64,000 bases of DNA from contig NC_084763.1 in NCBI RefSeq assembly GCF_028858725.1, positions 7,998,001 to 8,062,000 of the forward strand. The letters run 5' to 3'. Below the pieces are notes generated by a model. It was not told the DNA's origin. It ran no database searches and was given only the letters and a program-made list of their open reading frames with translations. Positions 34,901 through 44,773 of this stretch are shown here, one piece after another. The DNA comes from Colius striatus (taxonomy: Eukaryota; Chordata; Aves; Coliiformes; Coliidae). Position 1 is the first letter of the stretch; each line of letters starts with the position of its first letter. Both the position numbers and the translations under genes were made by a program.

Positions 34901-37287
34901 TTAAAGAGATTGCAGAGTAGAGGAAGATGACTTTCCTTGACCTTGAGAACAATGTTCTCAAGAGCCACAGATTTAGACACAGGAAACAGCCCCAAGTAAA
35001 CAACTTCTGATGATATTACCCTACATACTGTAAAATGAAAACACATGATTTATACAGATTCATACTGCTTTCAAATCTAATGAAAAATCAAGGACAAAGT
35101 AGGCAGTGCACTGAAATAAACTGATACCATGTACTTACAACACAAAAGAGAAACACGGGTTCACAGTTGTTCCTAAATGGTTTCAGAGTTGGAATACTGT
35201 CAGCCTCTGCCTGAAATCAGATGGAAAAGATTATTTATGTGTGTGTATATATGTGCAGGTAGAAAACTTTTTGCCCTCAAGAAAGCTGCACTTTGGTGTT
35301 ACACCTTCAAACTGTAGTCTTAAATATAACTAGCTGTCCTTATGGCACTTGCTGGTGGTGAAGAAAGAACTGGTTTGGCAATGTGGGATTGGCCTCCCTT
35401 CACATTATAGCAGCTAAGCACAGAAAACCACCTTATCTTAATACTATTTTCCCATGTAGGTTATAGTAACATACATAAATGAGGAAGTAGTCCATGCAGT
35501 ATTGATGGAAGAGATTATCCTCTGTATTAAGTTCTTTGACGTGCAGTCAACCATATGAAAGAATTTGAGATTACCTCTAAACATAACTGCCTGGTTTTTG
35601 GGGTATAATAAAATGCATGTATTTTCTGCAAAAATGCTTTGATTAAGCAATTGCAAGATTTTAGTAACATGAGAAAGGATGAACTTGATCAGCATCTGGG
35701 AGGCACTGAAATGGTGATGAAGCTGGAACACAAAATATTCTGTTTAAACATCAAAAAAACCTCCATTCTACCCCTTGTCCTGTTGCTAGATACAATAGAA
35801 AAAAGGGATGTCCCAACCTCCTGACATCACTAATCTTATTAAGGAAAATAAAAGTTGTGGGATATCAGCTCCCTTTCTACTATAGCTCCTTCCATATTAA
35901 TCACCATTTCTAATCTGCCCCTGAACAAAGTCTTATGTGGAAATATAGAAAAAAAGAGGCAATCAGGCCAAAATTAGGATGACTTGATACAAGGACAGCA
36001 AAATGAAAGCTCTGTATAAGCAGACAGATAAAAAAATGTATCTAAAATAAAATGTAAAGAAAAGTTCCATATGGAATTTACATCCTTACCACTGCAAAAT
36101 GCAACAGATCGTCTTCACCCAGCTCACTCTGCAGTCTTCTGAATAAATTCAACACAGCTTTGCAAGGGCCACACCAAGCTTGATACACATCTATTACTAA
36201 AATGTTAATAGTTTGGAATTACAAGCAGCTGACTTGTGGAACTTGTGAAATGAAACATATTAATGAGTGTGTTGGAAAAGTACTGAGAAGACTTTTACAA
36301 GTATCTTTCAGTCCTCTTCTAGTCAATGAATACATCACGAATACATCAATATATTCAGTGGATACATTCTGGTTTATTTCAATTATCTTTACTGTAAACA
36401 ACCTACTTTACTATTTGAAATCATTAATCCAAACAGCTACTTTTGTCTCTTACGTCTTTTCCTTTTAATTGTTCATTTTCTTTTCCCACTGTTGGTCTTC
36501 ATTCTTATCTAGATCTTTATTCTAGAGGATTTCTACTTCCCTGAGCTCATATAGATCATTTATTTCCCATTACTGCTCCTCTCTTTACATGATCCTATTA
36601 GAGATGTGTTCCTTCTACCCTGATACAACTCCCAGGAGGCCTAGGAGACATTGTTTCTGGACTGAACAAACTGAAGACTGGGGATGATACACATCACAGA
36701 ACCTGCACTCTCAAGAGTGTTGACTGATTATCTGCTGAGTACAACTGTACAGTATTAATTTAGTCTGTACAAGATTTTAGGGAAAAACTTCCACAGAAAT
36801 GCCCAACCCTCTACTATACAGAATACCATTTTGGAAAAGTGTTTCCTAGCCATTGGTGTAAAACCTTGTGTAAAATAAAGGATAATATGATTTGTAACAT
36901 GTGCTTATGTATGTAGAAGACTATATATTAATAAACAATATTTACATTTATAAACATATTAATATAACCTTTCTTTAAAACATATTATGATGCCAGTCTT
37001 CTGGATTTATGACAAGTATCTATTAAATATGATGTGATGTAAAAGTATTAAAATCTGTACATGTCTTCATGAAAGATTAAACAGAAAATAGTTGACAGTA
37101 CCTACTACACCGTTTGTCAGCACCATTTCATCCCACTGGCTTTGACTGGTTATTACAGTCTGAAATAAAACAAATCAACATTTCGACATCATAAAAAGGC
37201 AGAAAAAACATTTCTATTAATCTCTGGGATTCTTTAAGTAATTAGAATTTATACCTGAAGCTGGATTTCTTTCTTCTTGCCTGCCAT
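19750..37287 (-). CDS. NME8: NME8 (TXNDC3), thioredoxin-NDP-kinase fusion of cilia and sperm
   Basis: Axonemal/sperm protein with an N-terminal thioredoxin domain and three nucleoside-diphosphate-kinase (NDK) modules; human mutations are linked to primary ciliary dyskinesia, and the family is related to an outer dynein arm intermediate chain. Fifteen coding exons on the minus strand: 37287-37255, 37159-37102, 36196-36090, 35210-35139, 34507-34391, 33795-33720, 31811-31735, 29369-29277, 27257-27103, 25336-25158, 24070-23926, 22864-22757, 21996-21845, 20708-20564, 19972-19750. They join in phase to 1740 nt, 579 residues; human is about 588. The WCGPC site is C39/C42 and the Trx fold covers residues 1-125. 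An acidic linker spans about 129-155. NDK1 (about 157-300) has Asp278 where the catalytic His should be; NDK2 (about 309-438) has H423 and NDK3 (about 445-575) has H557, both as HGSS rather than HGSD. The start [11 protein letters not shown] matches the family. Introns hold eight CR1 fragments, seven of them wholly antisense to the gene. Confidence 0.96.
20564..20708 (-). CDS. NME8: NME8 coding exon 14 (NDK3)
   Basis: 145 nt, residues 459-505 with split codons at both ends; acceptor CTCCTAG|ATGAC, donor ACTGA|GTAAGT. Contains [14 protein letters not shown] and [16 protein letters not shown], the NDK helix region. It has the same length and phases as exon 11, showing that the NDK2 and NDK3 gene structures are duplicates. 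Confidence 0.95.
21320..21436 (+). mobile_element. CR1 3' fragment (NME8 intron 13)
   Basis: About 117 bp of CR1 3' end (GACCTGATGTAGATGAACCT, then TTGGACTAGATGATCTCTGG) with the terminal ATTCTATG repeats. Antisense to NME8. Confidence 0.92.
21845..21996 (-). CDS. NME8: NME8 coding exon 13 (NDK2 catalytic loop, start of NDK3)
   Basis: 152 nt, residues 408-457; acceptor ACCCTTAG|TTTAC, donor AAAG|GTAAGT. Contains RAQYAINDI, the loop INQLHGSS with H423, and then [13 protein letters not shown] opening NDK3. Confidence 0.95.
22757..22864 (-). CDS. NME8: NME8 coding exon 12 (NDK2)
   Basis: 108 nt, residues 372-406; acceptor TTTTACAG|TGGCC, donor AACAG|GTAATA. Encodes [20 protein letters not shown] and [10 protein letters not shown], the central NDK segment. 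Confidence 0.95.
23167..23528 (+). mobile_element. CR1 LINE fragment (NME8 intron 11)
   Basis: About 360 bp, from GAGGAGATTGAGGGGGGATC through GATGAAGCTGGAACACAAAA to the octamer tail ATTCTATGATTCTATGA. Antisense to NME8. Confidence 0.94.
23926..24070 (-). CDS. NME8: NME8 coding exon 11 (NDK2)
   Basis: 145 nt, residues 324-370; acceptor TTCAACAG|ATTCT, donor ACCAG|GTAAGT. Encodes [14 protein letters not shown] and [20 protein letters not shown], typical of the NDK helix pair. Confidence 0.95.
25158..25336 (-). CDS. NME8: NME8 coding exon 10 (end of NDK1, start of NDK2)
   Basis: 179 nt, residues 264-322; acceptor CTCGCTAG|GTTGG, donor CGAA|GTAAGT. NDK1 ends with NICDVQDS, in which Asp278 replaces the active-site His, then [12 protein letters not shown]2 opens with [14 protein letters not shown]. 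Confidence 0.94.
25850..26411 (+). mobile_element. CR1 LINE copy, TCTGGCAG subtype (NME8 intron 9)
   Basis: About 560 bp of CR1 3' half, from GAGAAGTTCTCCTTTCCCCT through AGGACAGGGAGCTGCTGGAG to a 3' end with CTGCTCTGGCAGGAGGGTTG and GATTCTGTGATTCTGTGA. It is more diverged than the 9.3-kb and 30.9-kb copies and belongs to a different subfamily. Antisense to NME8. Confidence 0.94.
27103..27257 (-). CDS. NME8: NME8 coding exon 9 (NDK1)
   Basis: 155 nt, residues 212-262; acceptor TTTTTTAG|GCTGG, donor ACAA|GTAAGT. Encodes [20 protein letters not shown], then [11 protein letters not shown]. This is NDK1's core, diverged relative to NDK2 and NDK3. Confidence 0.93.
27453..27510. repeat. Imperfect direct repeat, AT-rich
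   Basis: TTGAAAGTAATAAA occurs twice, separated by about 25 bp, with shorter partial copies between. It lies in an NME8 intron and looks like slippage. Confidence 0.6.
28942..29129 (+). mobile_element. CR1-family fragment, GAGCAGCCTGGTCTAG subtype
   Basis: About 190 bp beginning GGAACAGGTTGCTCAGAGAG, then GGCCAGGTTGGACGAGGCTT, GTCTAGTGGAAGGTGTCCCT and ATGATTCTATT. This is a third, older CR1 subtype. It ends about 150 bp downstream (transcriptionally) of NME8 exon 8 and is antisense to NME8. Confidence 0.88.
29277..29369 (-). CDS. NME8: NME8 coding exon 8 (NDK1)
   Basis: 93 nt, residues 181-211, phase 0 at both ends; acceptor ATTGCAG|ATTAG, donor GAACAG|GTAAAA. Encodes [20 protein letters not shown], then [10 protein letters not shown]. 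Confidence 0.93.
30877..31623 (+). mobile_element. CR1 LINE, long copy with frameshifted ORF2 remnant (NME8 intron 7)
   Basis: About 750 bp, the same subtype as the 9.3-kb copy and similarly 5'-truncated. The reading frame ([15 protein letters not shown], then [11 protein letters not shown]) is broken near 31020: AAGAAGCCAATGG here versus AAGAAGGCCAATGG at 9.45 kb, a one-base loss. It ends with ATTCTATGATTCCATGATTC. Antisense to NME8. Confidence 0.95.
31735..31811 (-). CDS. NME8: NME8 coding exon 7 (start of NDK1)
   Basis: 77 nt, residues 156-180; acceptor TTTTTTCAG|AAGTA, donor AAAAG|GTAGAC. Encodes [20 protein letters not shown], the first NDK strand (IIKPD). Confidence 0.93.
32841..32945 (+). 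mobile_element. CR1 3' stub (NME8 intron 6)
   Basis: About 105 bp with GTGACCTGATCTAGGTGGAC, CTGCTTCTGCAGTGGGGTTG, then the octamer tail. Antisense to NME8. Confidence 0.93.
33097..33111. repeat. (AAT)5 microsatellite
   Basis: Five ATA/AAT triplets in an NME8 intron. Confidence 0.7.
33720..33795 (-). CDS. NME8: NME8 coding exon 6 (acidic linker)
   Basis: 76 nt, residues 130-154; acceptor TACCTTAG|GTAGA, donor TGAAG|GTAAAT. Encodes an acidic segment ([19 protein letters not shown]) joining the thioredoxin and NDK1 domains. Human NME8 has a comparable acidic Ser/Glu linker at this place. Confidence 0.88.
34391..34507 (-). CDS. NME8: NME8 coding exon 5 (end of thioredoxin domain)
   Basis: 117 nt, residues 91-129; acceptor TTTTACAG|AATGG. 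Encodes [20 protein letters not shown], then [12 protein letters not shown]. The donor is the least certain in the gene: GTCGAA|GTACTC is not a strong site but keeps phase 0 into exon 6. Read-through beyond it meets an in-frame stop at 34358. Confidence 0.8.
35139..35210 (-). CDS. NME8: NME8 coding exon 4 (thioredoxin domain)
   Basis: 72 nt, residues 67-90; acceptor ATTTCAG|GCAGA, donor GTGTT|GTAAGT. Encodes [20 protein letters not shown], containing the cis-Pro-side segment of the thioredoxin fold and the strand VFLFCV. Confidence 0.93.
35705..35826. mobile_element. Rearranged CR1 piece, two oppositely oriented segments joined
   Basis: From about 35708 to 35760 the sequence is CR1 sense (GATGAAGCTGGAACACAAAA). 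Directly after, from about 35765 to 35823, it is CR1 antisense (CCCCTTGTCCTGTTGCTAGA, then CCCAACCTCCTGACATC). In an intact CR1 the second segment, reverse-complemented, lies immediately 5' of the first. So the 5' portion has been inverted and placed 3' of its neighbour. It lies in NME8 intron 3. Confidence 0.85.
36090..36196 (-). CDS. NME8: NME8 coding exon 3 (thioredoxin active site)
   Basis: 107 nt, residues 32-66; acceptor ACATTTTAG|TAATA, donor GCAGTG|GTAAGG. Encodes [14 protein letters not shown] with the redox pair C39/C42, then EDDLLHFAV. This is strongly NME8-like. Confidence 0.97.
37102..37159 (-). CDS. NME8: NME8 coding exon 2
   Basis: 58 nt, residues 12-30; acceptor TATTTCAG|ACTGT, donor GTAG|GTACTG. 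Encodes [19 protein letters not shown], matching the family N-terminus. Confidence 0.94.
37255..37287 (-). CDS. NME8: NME8 coding exon 1 (start codon)
   Basis: 33 coding nt, [11 protein letters not shown], donor CTTCAG|GTATAA. The ATG at 37287-37285 lies only 4 nt inside an exon that begins after CACAG (about 37291). The gene must therefore have at least one further upstream noncoding exon. Confidence 0.92.
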
Positions 37288-37376
37288 TTCTCTGTGATTA
37301 TAGGAAACATATCAAAATATGAAACACATTTAGCAGTTGTTTAAAATAATATGACATGCAGAACTGATTTTTCCAA

Positions 37377-37469
37377 GCTGATCTAGGTGAATCTGCTTCT
37401 GCAGGGGAGTTGGACTAGATAATCTCTCATGGTCTCTTCCAACCCCTACCATTCTACGATTCTATGATT
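37377..37469 (+). mobile_element. CR1 3' stub
   Basis: About 93 bp: CTGATCTAGGTGAATCTGCT, TTGGACTAGATAATCTCTCA, then the octamer tail. It sits about 90 bp upstream of the first coding exon of NME8, antisense to it. Confidence 0.93.
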
Positions 37470-38899
37470 TATATGTTTTTCAACACAGTGCTGCCTCTTG
37501 ATTCCCTTAAAAATTAACTGAAGATTCTACAACAAGGGCAGTTAACACCATACACCAAAATTCTGTGGAGCACTACACAACTTATTTGCAAAACCCACGT
37601 GGCACAGGAAACAATAAAATTTAAGTCCTTAATTTGTCAGAGTCTTCAAAAATTTTGGCCTCAATAACTTTTCAAGCTTATAAGTAATCTGCTCAGAATG
37701 ACTACAGGGACCTTGGATGTGTTGACAGCTACTGCAGCAGCAGACCATTTCAGAAAAATATTCATTAAAGAGCTTCAATTCTACTGGCATCAAATCAGGC
37801 TTCCTTTCTTCTGGGACATGTGCATAGCAACAACTTACACGTATCCCATAGCTAAATCTCAGACTGAATCCTGATGCATTCATCATTCTGTCATTAATAA
37901 AAATATCCTTTCTACTTTTTTCTCTCTCCCTTATTTTTTTTAAGTAGATAATTAACTATGAGCTGGGCAGGAAAACGATCTCAGTTAAGTTACATAAGTG
38001 GATGAAGTTTGACTTAAATGGAGTTTGACTGAAAAATAAAGGTTATCACTGCATCAGAAGGTGGAGTGGAGGTTTCTAAAGTTCTTAGCTAGAATGGTAG
38101 TCTTTGTCTTGGGGGGAAAATAAAAGTGCTACCGTGAATGTGACCTCTGCTCACACTGATATCTAACAAGTGAACCAGTAAATACACCTAGAGTTTGAAC
38201 TATTGTGGCATTCCTAGGAGAGCTGCTCCCTTCAGATTACAGACTGAGACATAGTGGCAAATGTGAGAACTCCTGCCCTCTTGTTCACATTTTGTATAAA
38301 AATATTATTAAGGAATTAAATGTTAAATTAAGACCTTCTTCAAATCATTTAAATCCAGTAGTGAGACAGAGTCATTAGTATGCCATCAATTTCAGTTCTC
38401 TGAAGACTGGGAAGGTTGATGCCAAATACTGAAACCATGGCAAAGTGACAGATGAGAATATGCCACACTAGCAGGAAATCTTCAACAAAAGAAATGTGTC
38501 TTCCATTGTTACCTACTGTCAGTGAGTAATGGCAATCAGTACATTGCAGGATCAGATCTACAAAATGTACATGACAATGGGCTATACTTCCCCATCAGTC
38601 TATACATGGTCCCCAATTAAAAACGTGCAGTCACACATTCTCAGATGCTACTGTATGCCAGTATACAAATGTACACATTAACCTGGCATAGTAGCTGTAT
38701 GAAAGACATGGGAAGATATGAGTGATAGCTACACTTTTTAACAGAATTTCTGCATAACACATTCTCTCAGTAACGCAGTCAGTGTTACACAGATAAAACA
38801 TGAATAGACAAACACTTTTTCTTCCTTATCTGTGACACAGGCAACATGCTGCTCTAACCTTGATACAAGGCATATTGCTATCCACACTTCATGGAGTGT

Positions 38900-39520
38900 G
38901 TGCAAATGCTGCACCTCTTACTAATCAAAACTATTTCCCTGGACTATTCACATAGACTTGGGTGCACACTCAAATACACTGTCAAGCTGACATTCAAATA
39001 TGCACATTCTTTGCAGACAGACGTTAAATAACACAAACTTCCTACACATATACATGTGAAAATATCCAACTGCTTGTAATAGTTTGATATGCATCTGTAT
39101 GTATGTACATACTGTCACATAGTTCCTTGTGTATCAACACTTGTGTATAACATCAGGTCTCCTAGGTAGCACTCTGATGGACTGCCTGCTCCTGCTCTTT
39201 AGTTCTATTAAACTGGATAAAATATGAAAGAATCATGGATGGAAAGCACTCGTTGAGGCACATCACACTTCAGTTGCATACACATGCCTGCCTGCATGCT
39301 TCCATTAGCACATCAAAGACTCACATCCTTCTGCAGGCACTCAAACGTGTGAGCACACACCTCTATCATACATGTGCATGCTCCTCTGCACAGGCCCTCT
39401 CCATCAGCACACACACAGAGACACAGAAATGTGAATAAGTGAACAAATACATGGACACACACAGGCTCACACAACCAGGTGTAACCCAAAGTTTCAACAC
39501 ACAGTCTCCATGACAAGTAA
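38900..39520. repeat. AC-rich degenerate low-complexity tract
   Basis: The plus strand is rich in CACA, ACAC and CACAT words (for example CAGCACACACACAGAGACAC near 39401), without a strict period. It looks like a decayed (CA)n or CA-rich minisatellite; no unit longer than a few bases is clear. Confidence 0.5.
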
Positions 39521-39930
39521 GCCATCAAACAATGGTTTGAGTGTCTGATCACTCCTGAGATGAGGGCCTACCAAGAAGCAGATGGAGCCCCACACCTGCC
39601 TGTACACCTTGTTCCTTCCCTGGACCAGCTGCCTGCCTGGAACCAGCTCACAGTCAACCAACCGTCACCCCACAACAGCTCCCAACTGCCTCCCTGGACG
39701 GTTACCCTGCCCAATCCCACTCCCTACTCTATCTCCAAGGGTCATTTTTTTTCCCCATGACTCTTTTTTGCTGATCTGGGGCTGACATGATGCTGGGTAG
39801 CTGAGGTGCAGGCCCTCAGAGAGGAGAATTGGGAGCAGGGTGAGGAGAGCAGTGCTCAGAGGAGATGGTGCCATTTGCTGCACTGTTTCTCCTCTGTTTC
39901 CCTCTCTGTAGGCAGAATTATGAGTAGTGG

Positions 39931-40314
39931 CTGAGGGATCTGGGGTTATTTAACCTGGAGAAGAGAAGGCTGAGACATGACCACTCTTTACAAATTACCT
40001 GAAAGGAAGTGATAGCAAGGTGAGGGCTCATCTCTTCTCGCCAGTAATGAATAAGACAAGAATAAATGGCCTCAAATTGCACCAGGGAAGGTTTAAACTG
40101 GAGATTAGGAAGAAGTTTATAACTGAGAGGGTTTTTAAGCATTGGAATGGGCTGCCCAGGAAAGTGGTGGAGTCACCATCCCTGGAGATATTTAAAGATG
40201 CATAGATGCTGAGAAATATGGTTTAGTGATGGGCTTGGCAGTGTGAGGTTAGTGGTTGGATTTAAACTTAAAGGTCTTTTCCAAGCAAAGTGATACCATG
40301 ATTCTATGATTCTA
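39931..40314 (+). mobile_element. CR1-family copy, old diverged subtype
   Basis: About 385 bp: GGTTATTTAACCTGGAGAAG, AATTGCACCAGGGAAGGTTT, GGGCTGCCCAGGAAAGTGGT and TACCATGATTCTATGATTCT. Its 3' sequence (GTGATGGGCTTGGCAGTGTG) differs from the other copies, indicating another CR1 subfamily. Confidence 0.9.
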
Positions 40315-41558
40315 ATTTAACCATAGCCTTTAAATGTAAGAAAGATTAGTCTTGGAACCTAATTGTCACCTTCACCAGCCTTGACTCTTCTACATTTTTC
40401 TGTTACATCATGTTCTTGCTCCTGTTGCTGACTGCTGTCTTTCATTCCCTCCACCTTGTCCTTTGCTGGAGTTGAAATACAAACTACTGCTTCAGTGAAA
40501 TCATTCATCATTTCACAAATGTGTTCTTTGAAATGATTAGAGAAGTCAAAGGTATACACTTAAAAATAGCTGCTACAACATTGTCTCTTGCAAACAAAAA
40601 GGATAAACTTGCCAAAAAACACTAAAAAAATCCTGGAATCAGTTGTAATTTCATAATACAAGGTCAATATGAATATACTTTTAAGAACAAGTATCCTGTA
40701 AAACACATGTTCACATTTCAAGCTTATGCATGTCAAAAGTAATTACTTTGAACACTCTGTTATAGAAAATTAAATGGAATCATTTGCAATCCATTAGATT
40801 CATTGATTAGTATTACTTGCAAGATTTCTCTGTATTGAATCCATCAGTCATCCTTGAATAACTGAGATGTTCATCACTGTAATTTTCAACAGATAAAGTA
40901 AGTGAACCAATTAAATGAGCCTGTTATGTCTTAGAATGAAGGTGGATATATTTTGACTATCCACTGCCCTGCCACAATAGTTGCCAGAATTGCCAGGGAT
41001 GCCTGGAACATCCTGCAGCAATTCTGTTGAGCAATGTGTGAATCATATGTCTATTTCAAAGGTGTAAAGGTGTCTTCTGAGAGCAGCTTTGTGGGTATGG
41101 CACTTACTGACACCATAAGTCCTTCACAAAATTCAGCTGTTATTACTTTTAAAACCCCATAAAAGCATAATTAGAGAACATCTCTTTTTCTCATTGGTGA
41201 AATGTCATAAAGAAATCCTGAAAGAGTTACACAAGCATCAAATCAATTAAGCAGTGGATGGGCTAAGCAAAGAGTTGACACAGCAAGAAAGCTTCTGCAC
41301 CTAAAGATATGTTACCTGACATTCTTATCCTTTAAATGGTAAACTTCTGCCTATGGTATATATTCAGACCTGCCTCAAAATACTTTCAAACCAATCTGAG
41401 ACTTTATTCATTATTTGAATACTGTTTCAAGATGCTCTCGAAACTCAGGGAATTAGCTCTCAGCTGCAATGGAGTACAGCACTGAAGGAGACTCCATTAC
41501 CTTTCAGTTGGGGATCTCTTGAAGAATCTGCCAAAGATGCTCAGCTTCCATGCTCTTC

Positions 41559-41635
41559 ACAGAATCTTAAGGATTGGAAAGGACCTCCAAAAATCATCTA
41601 GTCCACGTGTGTGTCCAGTGCTGACCTCCCTGTGG
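41559..41635 (-). mobile_element. CR1-family stub, antisense
   Basis: About 77 bp starting with the reverse complement of a CR1 3' end (CACAGAATCTTAAGGATTGG, then GACCTCCAAAAATCATCTAG). This is an older subtype. It is the first minus-oriented CR1 in the window apart from the rearranged piece at 35.7 kb. Confidence 0.8.
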
Positions 41636-42090
41636 AATTAGCATGAGAGGTAAGATTTTTCCACTATGGAGGACAAATAGGAAGACAAGAATGTATTCTC
41701 AATAAAGAAACAAATCAGGAAATTACAGAAGAGTAGAAAGACAAATTGACCTCTGTTGATTTTCCAGTTAAGAAAACCCTCTTTCATCAGTTCTGCTGCC
41801 TTTAGTTACTGCATAGCAAGAATGAGAGTGCTGTGGCAAGTTTGTTTTACATGGACCAATACCTGACTATTTCAGACATTTCAATATCTTTGTTTTCTAA
41901 TTTCTTCTCTCAGCTTAGATGTGATCATCCTTTTAGCATGTTGGTAGGCTTCATGTTTACACTCACGTGGTACACATGCTTTTGTGAATTAAGCTCTCAG
42001 AGTTAACAATAAATTGTACACCAAAAAGGTCCCTTTACACAAGCAGGGTGTATACAATGTGGTGAGTTTTTAAGTACTATATTATATAAA

Positions 42091-42362
42091 GAATCATAGA
42101 CTCATAGAATGGTAGAGGTTGGAAGAGACCTTTAGAGATCATCTAGTCCAACCCCCCTGCAGAAGCAGGGTCACCTAGATCAGGTCGCATAGGAACATGT
42201 CCAGGCAGGTCTTGAAGACCTCCAAGGAAGGAGCCTCCACAACCCCTCTGGGCAGCCTGTGCCAGGGCTCCCTCATCCTCACAGTGAAATAATTTTTTCT
42301 TATGTTTAAATGGAACTTTTTGTGTTCCAGCTTCATCCCATTACCCCTTGTCCTGTTGCTAG
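42091..42362 (-). mobile_element. CR1 3' fragment, minus strand
   Basis: About 270 bp. Read on the minus strand, one frame stays open and reads as the CR1 ORF2 C-terminus ([31 protein letters not shown], ending FLCDLI and stop at about 42175). The 3'UTR and octamers follow, down to 42091. Confidence 0.94.
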
Positions 42363-42810
42363 CTTCTCTTGCACCAAAATTGAAGTAATTGCTGTTTCTG
42401 ACCATACAGGGAGATGAACTCAGGCTCTGTCAGATTCTGAGCCACTTCTGCTTAAAGTGGCTTGAGTCAGCGGTCTTGGGGAAGTTCCTGGTCCTTCAAA
42501 TGACTATTCATGAGTGGAATACGGATGGCACACCTCAAAATTATGTGATAGTAGAGACACAAGCCTGAGCCTGGCAAACTAGAAGCTACTACTCCTCCTT
42601 ATCTACTTCTCTCCCTGCTATTCAAAACCTACTTGTATGATATTGTATGAAGCTTCTTTCCTGATTTAATTTTCTCCTTTTGAAAAAATTGATTTGTGGA
42701 AATGAGCTAACATCTCATGTACATGTCCTCAGCACACTTCCAGACAGGAATAGCACTTGTGAACTTTCCACTGCTATCTCACTAAAACAGTGAGTCTGTT
42801 GAGTCCTTAC

Positions 42811-43320
42811 CCAGCACTGGACGTCTTGGCTTAGTGAGTTCTTCCATGGGGACGAAGGTGAGGAGATTTCTTCTCCATATGCTATCCAGAACGTTGCACA
42901 TTTCTAAATAGAAGTAGAATAAAAGAATCATAGGATAAAATTAAACATTTTACCTGTTGCTGCACCAGTTCATCCTGCCCAGTGTTTTTACTCTTTTTTG
43001 TTGTTGTAAAAGTAGGAAACAGTAAGACCAGGGAGTTACGTGATGTGGTTAATACCAAAGTCTTGTGGTTATGAGTCATTTCAGAAGTTTTAAAAAATGG
43101 ATATAGCCTATCCTGAACTGCTTGTAAATTGTGTAGTACCTCAGCAGAATTGGATCCTGAACGCTGGAGGAGTGGAGCAAGGAAACGGTGACAACTGATA
43201 GAACAGTAACAAGTCTGTACCAAAACTTCATGCTTGCTTTCTCCTACTCTTCTGAAGTGGTAGACATGTGATATCATATAAACAGCCAAGCAGCCATGCT
43301 GTTATCACTGCTTCTCCCTT
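42811..43320 (-). other. Two exon-like blocks upstream of NME8 (possible 5'UTR exons)
   Basis: On the minus strand, an open block ends at 42953 with a good donor (CAACAG|GTAAAA). About 55 bp further on, an acceptor (TTCTATTTAG|AAATG, about 42905) starts an 84- to 95-nt block ending near 42811 with donor GCTGG|GTAAGG. The first block is open for about 110 codons to the donor, but I recognise no protein motif and joining in that frame gives no known product. Given the strand and position, upstream noncoding exons of NME8 are the simplest reading. It could be chance. Confidence 0.25.
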
Positions 43321-44773
43321 CCTGCAATGCCTCAGATTCTTTGTTTAGAGATGTTTTGTCCTTAAAATAACAACCAACTGGTAAAAGGAAGGAATAAATG
43401 GGTTTGTTTTTCCAGTTTGCATTGTCTAGGTGGATTTTTCAGATACACTTCAGGCGTGTTGTTCTTCAGCTGGGTGGAATGTCTGGAGCTTAATCCCCAC
43501 AGTATATAACCCGTATTGGGAGCAGAAAGCCAGGAGATGGCATTGACTACACTGGGAGAGACTGTCCTTGTAGGATGTAGGAACTGGTGAGGGGTACCTC
43601 ACAAATTTAGAGGTCCTGTGTGATAGTGCAACAGTGATTTGACACATACTCCGTGGATATCACTCACTTCCATGGCAGGGCTGAAATTACCCTTGAAACA
43701 AAAGACAGCTCAGGTAAAAAAGTAATTAATAATCATGCTGGGGTTTTTTTCCCTGTATGCTAGTGAAATCTATTTCTTTATCTTTCTAAAGATTACACAG
43801 TAACTTCAAGAATAACTATAAAACCAAACTAAAATAACAAAGTGTGGCTCTTGTGTAAACCCATCTATTTCCTCAGCCACAGAAGAAACTTACTTTCAAG
43901 TGTTGTTTAAAAAGGTGCCACAGAGTGGCAGTCTGTTTCTTTCTCTTTTTTTTGGTAGGGGGGAGCATTTCTTCTCCCTTTCTATTTTTTTTTTTCAGTC
44001 TGTTTGCATGTTAAATTTTGCTTTTTCATGTCTTTATTCTCTTTTGAGTTTGGATTCTATTTTCATCATCTTTTAATACTTTCCAGGTTCTAGAAACCAT
44101 GCTGCCTCGTGGATTTCAAGCTGGGTAGTTGTAGTTTATGTGTGTATACTTTTTGTCTTCTGAAGTTTTGTTTCAGGTCAAAGAGTAAGTTATAACTTTT
44201 TAAAGAAAAAATGATCTGTAGCCTGTTTTGAACCATAGGTTCTGGTTTTCATTGAACTCTTTATTCATGACTCGTTGAAATGCTTCTTTTACTAGTAACT
44301 ACTTTCTGCATAACCAGGCTTTCTGTCATCGATCATATTGACTGTTCAGCCAGAAGGGAAAAATGTAAAGAATGATAATATTGCAGTAGAACTGATGTGC
44401 ATTCCCAGAGCTTTAATAAGATGTGTCAGCACTGATGCACTTAAACATCATCTATTTCAGTAATACTGTAGGAAGAAGACAGATGAGTTACTTGGCATTT
44501 ACATATGTATCTTATGCGTGATCAACTTAGGGTTTGCTCCCAAGTGAAAGCAAAAGTATATAAAGGAGGGGATTATGTAAAGTGAAGATTACTACTCTAA
44601 ACACATGACTTATTAATCTAAAATTATGAATCAAAGCCTACCTCTCTGTGAGGAAGAACAGAAAGACTGATGCAGACATGAGAATCCGCTGTGTACTTTT
44701 CTAGCTGATTAACTTCTCATTTTGAAGGAGAGACAGGGCAGAGAAGAAATAACTTCTGGAAGCAGCTTGATGA

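Larger units (their letters stand above)
37292..42810. other. Upstream region of NME8 (5' intron or intergenic)
   Basis: No coding exon recognised. It contains CR1 pieces at 37377-37469, 39931-40314, 41559-41635 and 42091-42362. It also has a long AC-rich, imperfectly repetitive stretch (about 38900-39520) with many CACA words, and a GC-richer patch at about 39560-39870. Because NME8 coding exon 1 starts with a splice acceptor, part of this region is probably a 5'UTR intron. Confidence 0.55.

Noticed and set aside
38900-39520. CRISPR-like or satellite array
   Set aside because: CA-rich words recur without a fixed repeat unit or spacer length; a decayed microsatellite is enough.
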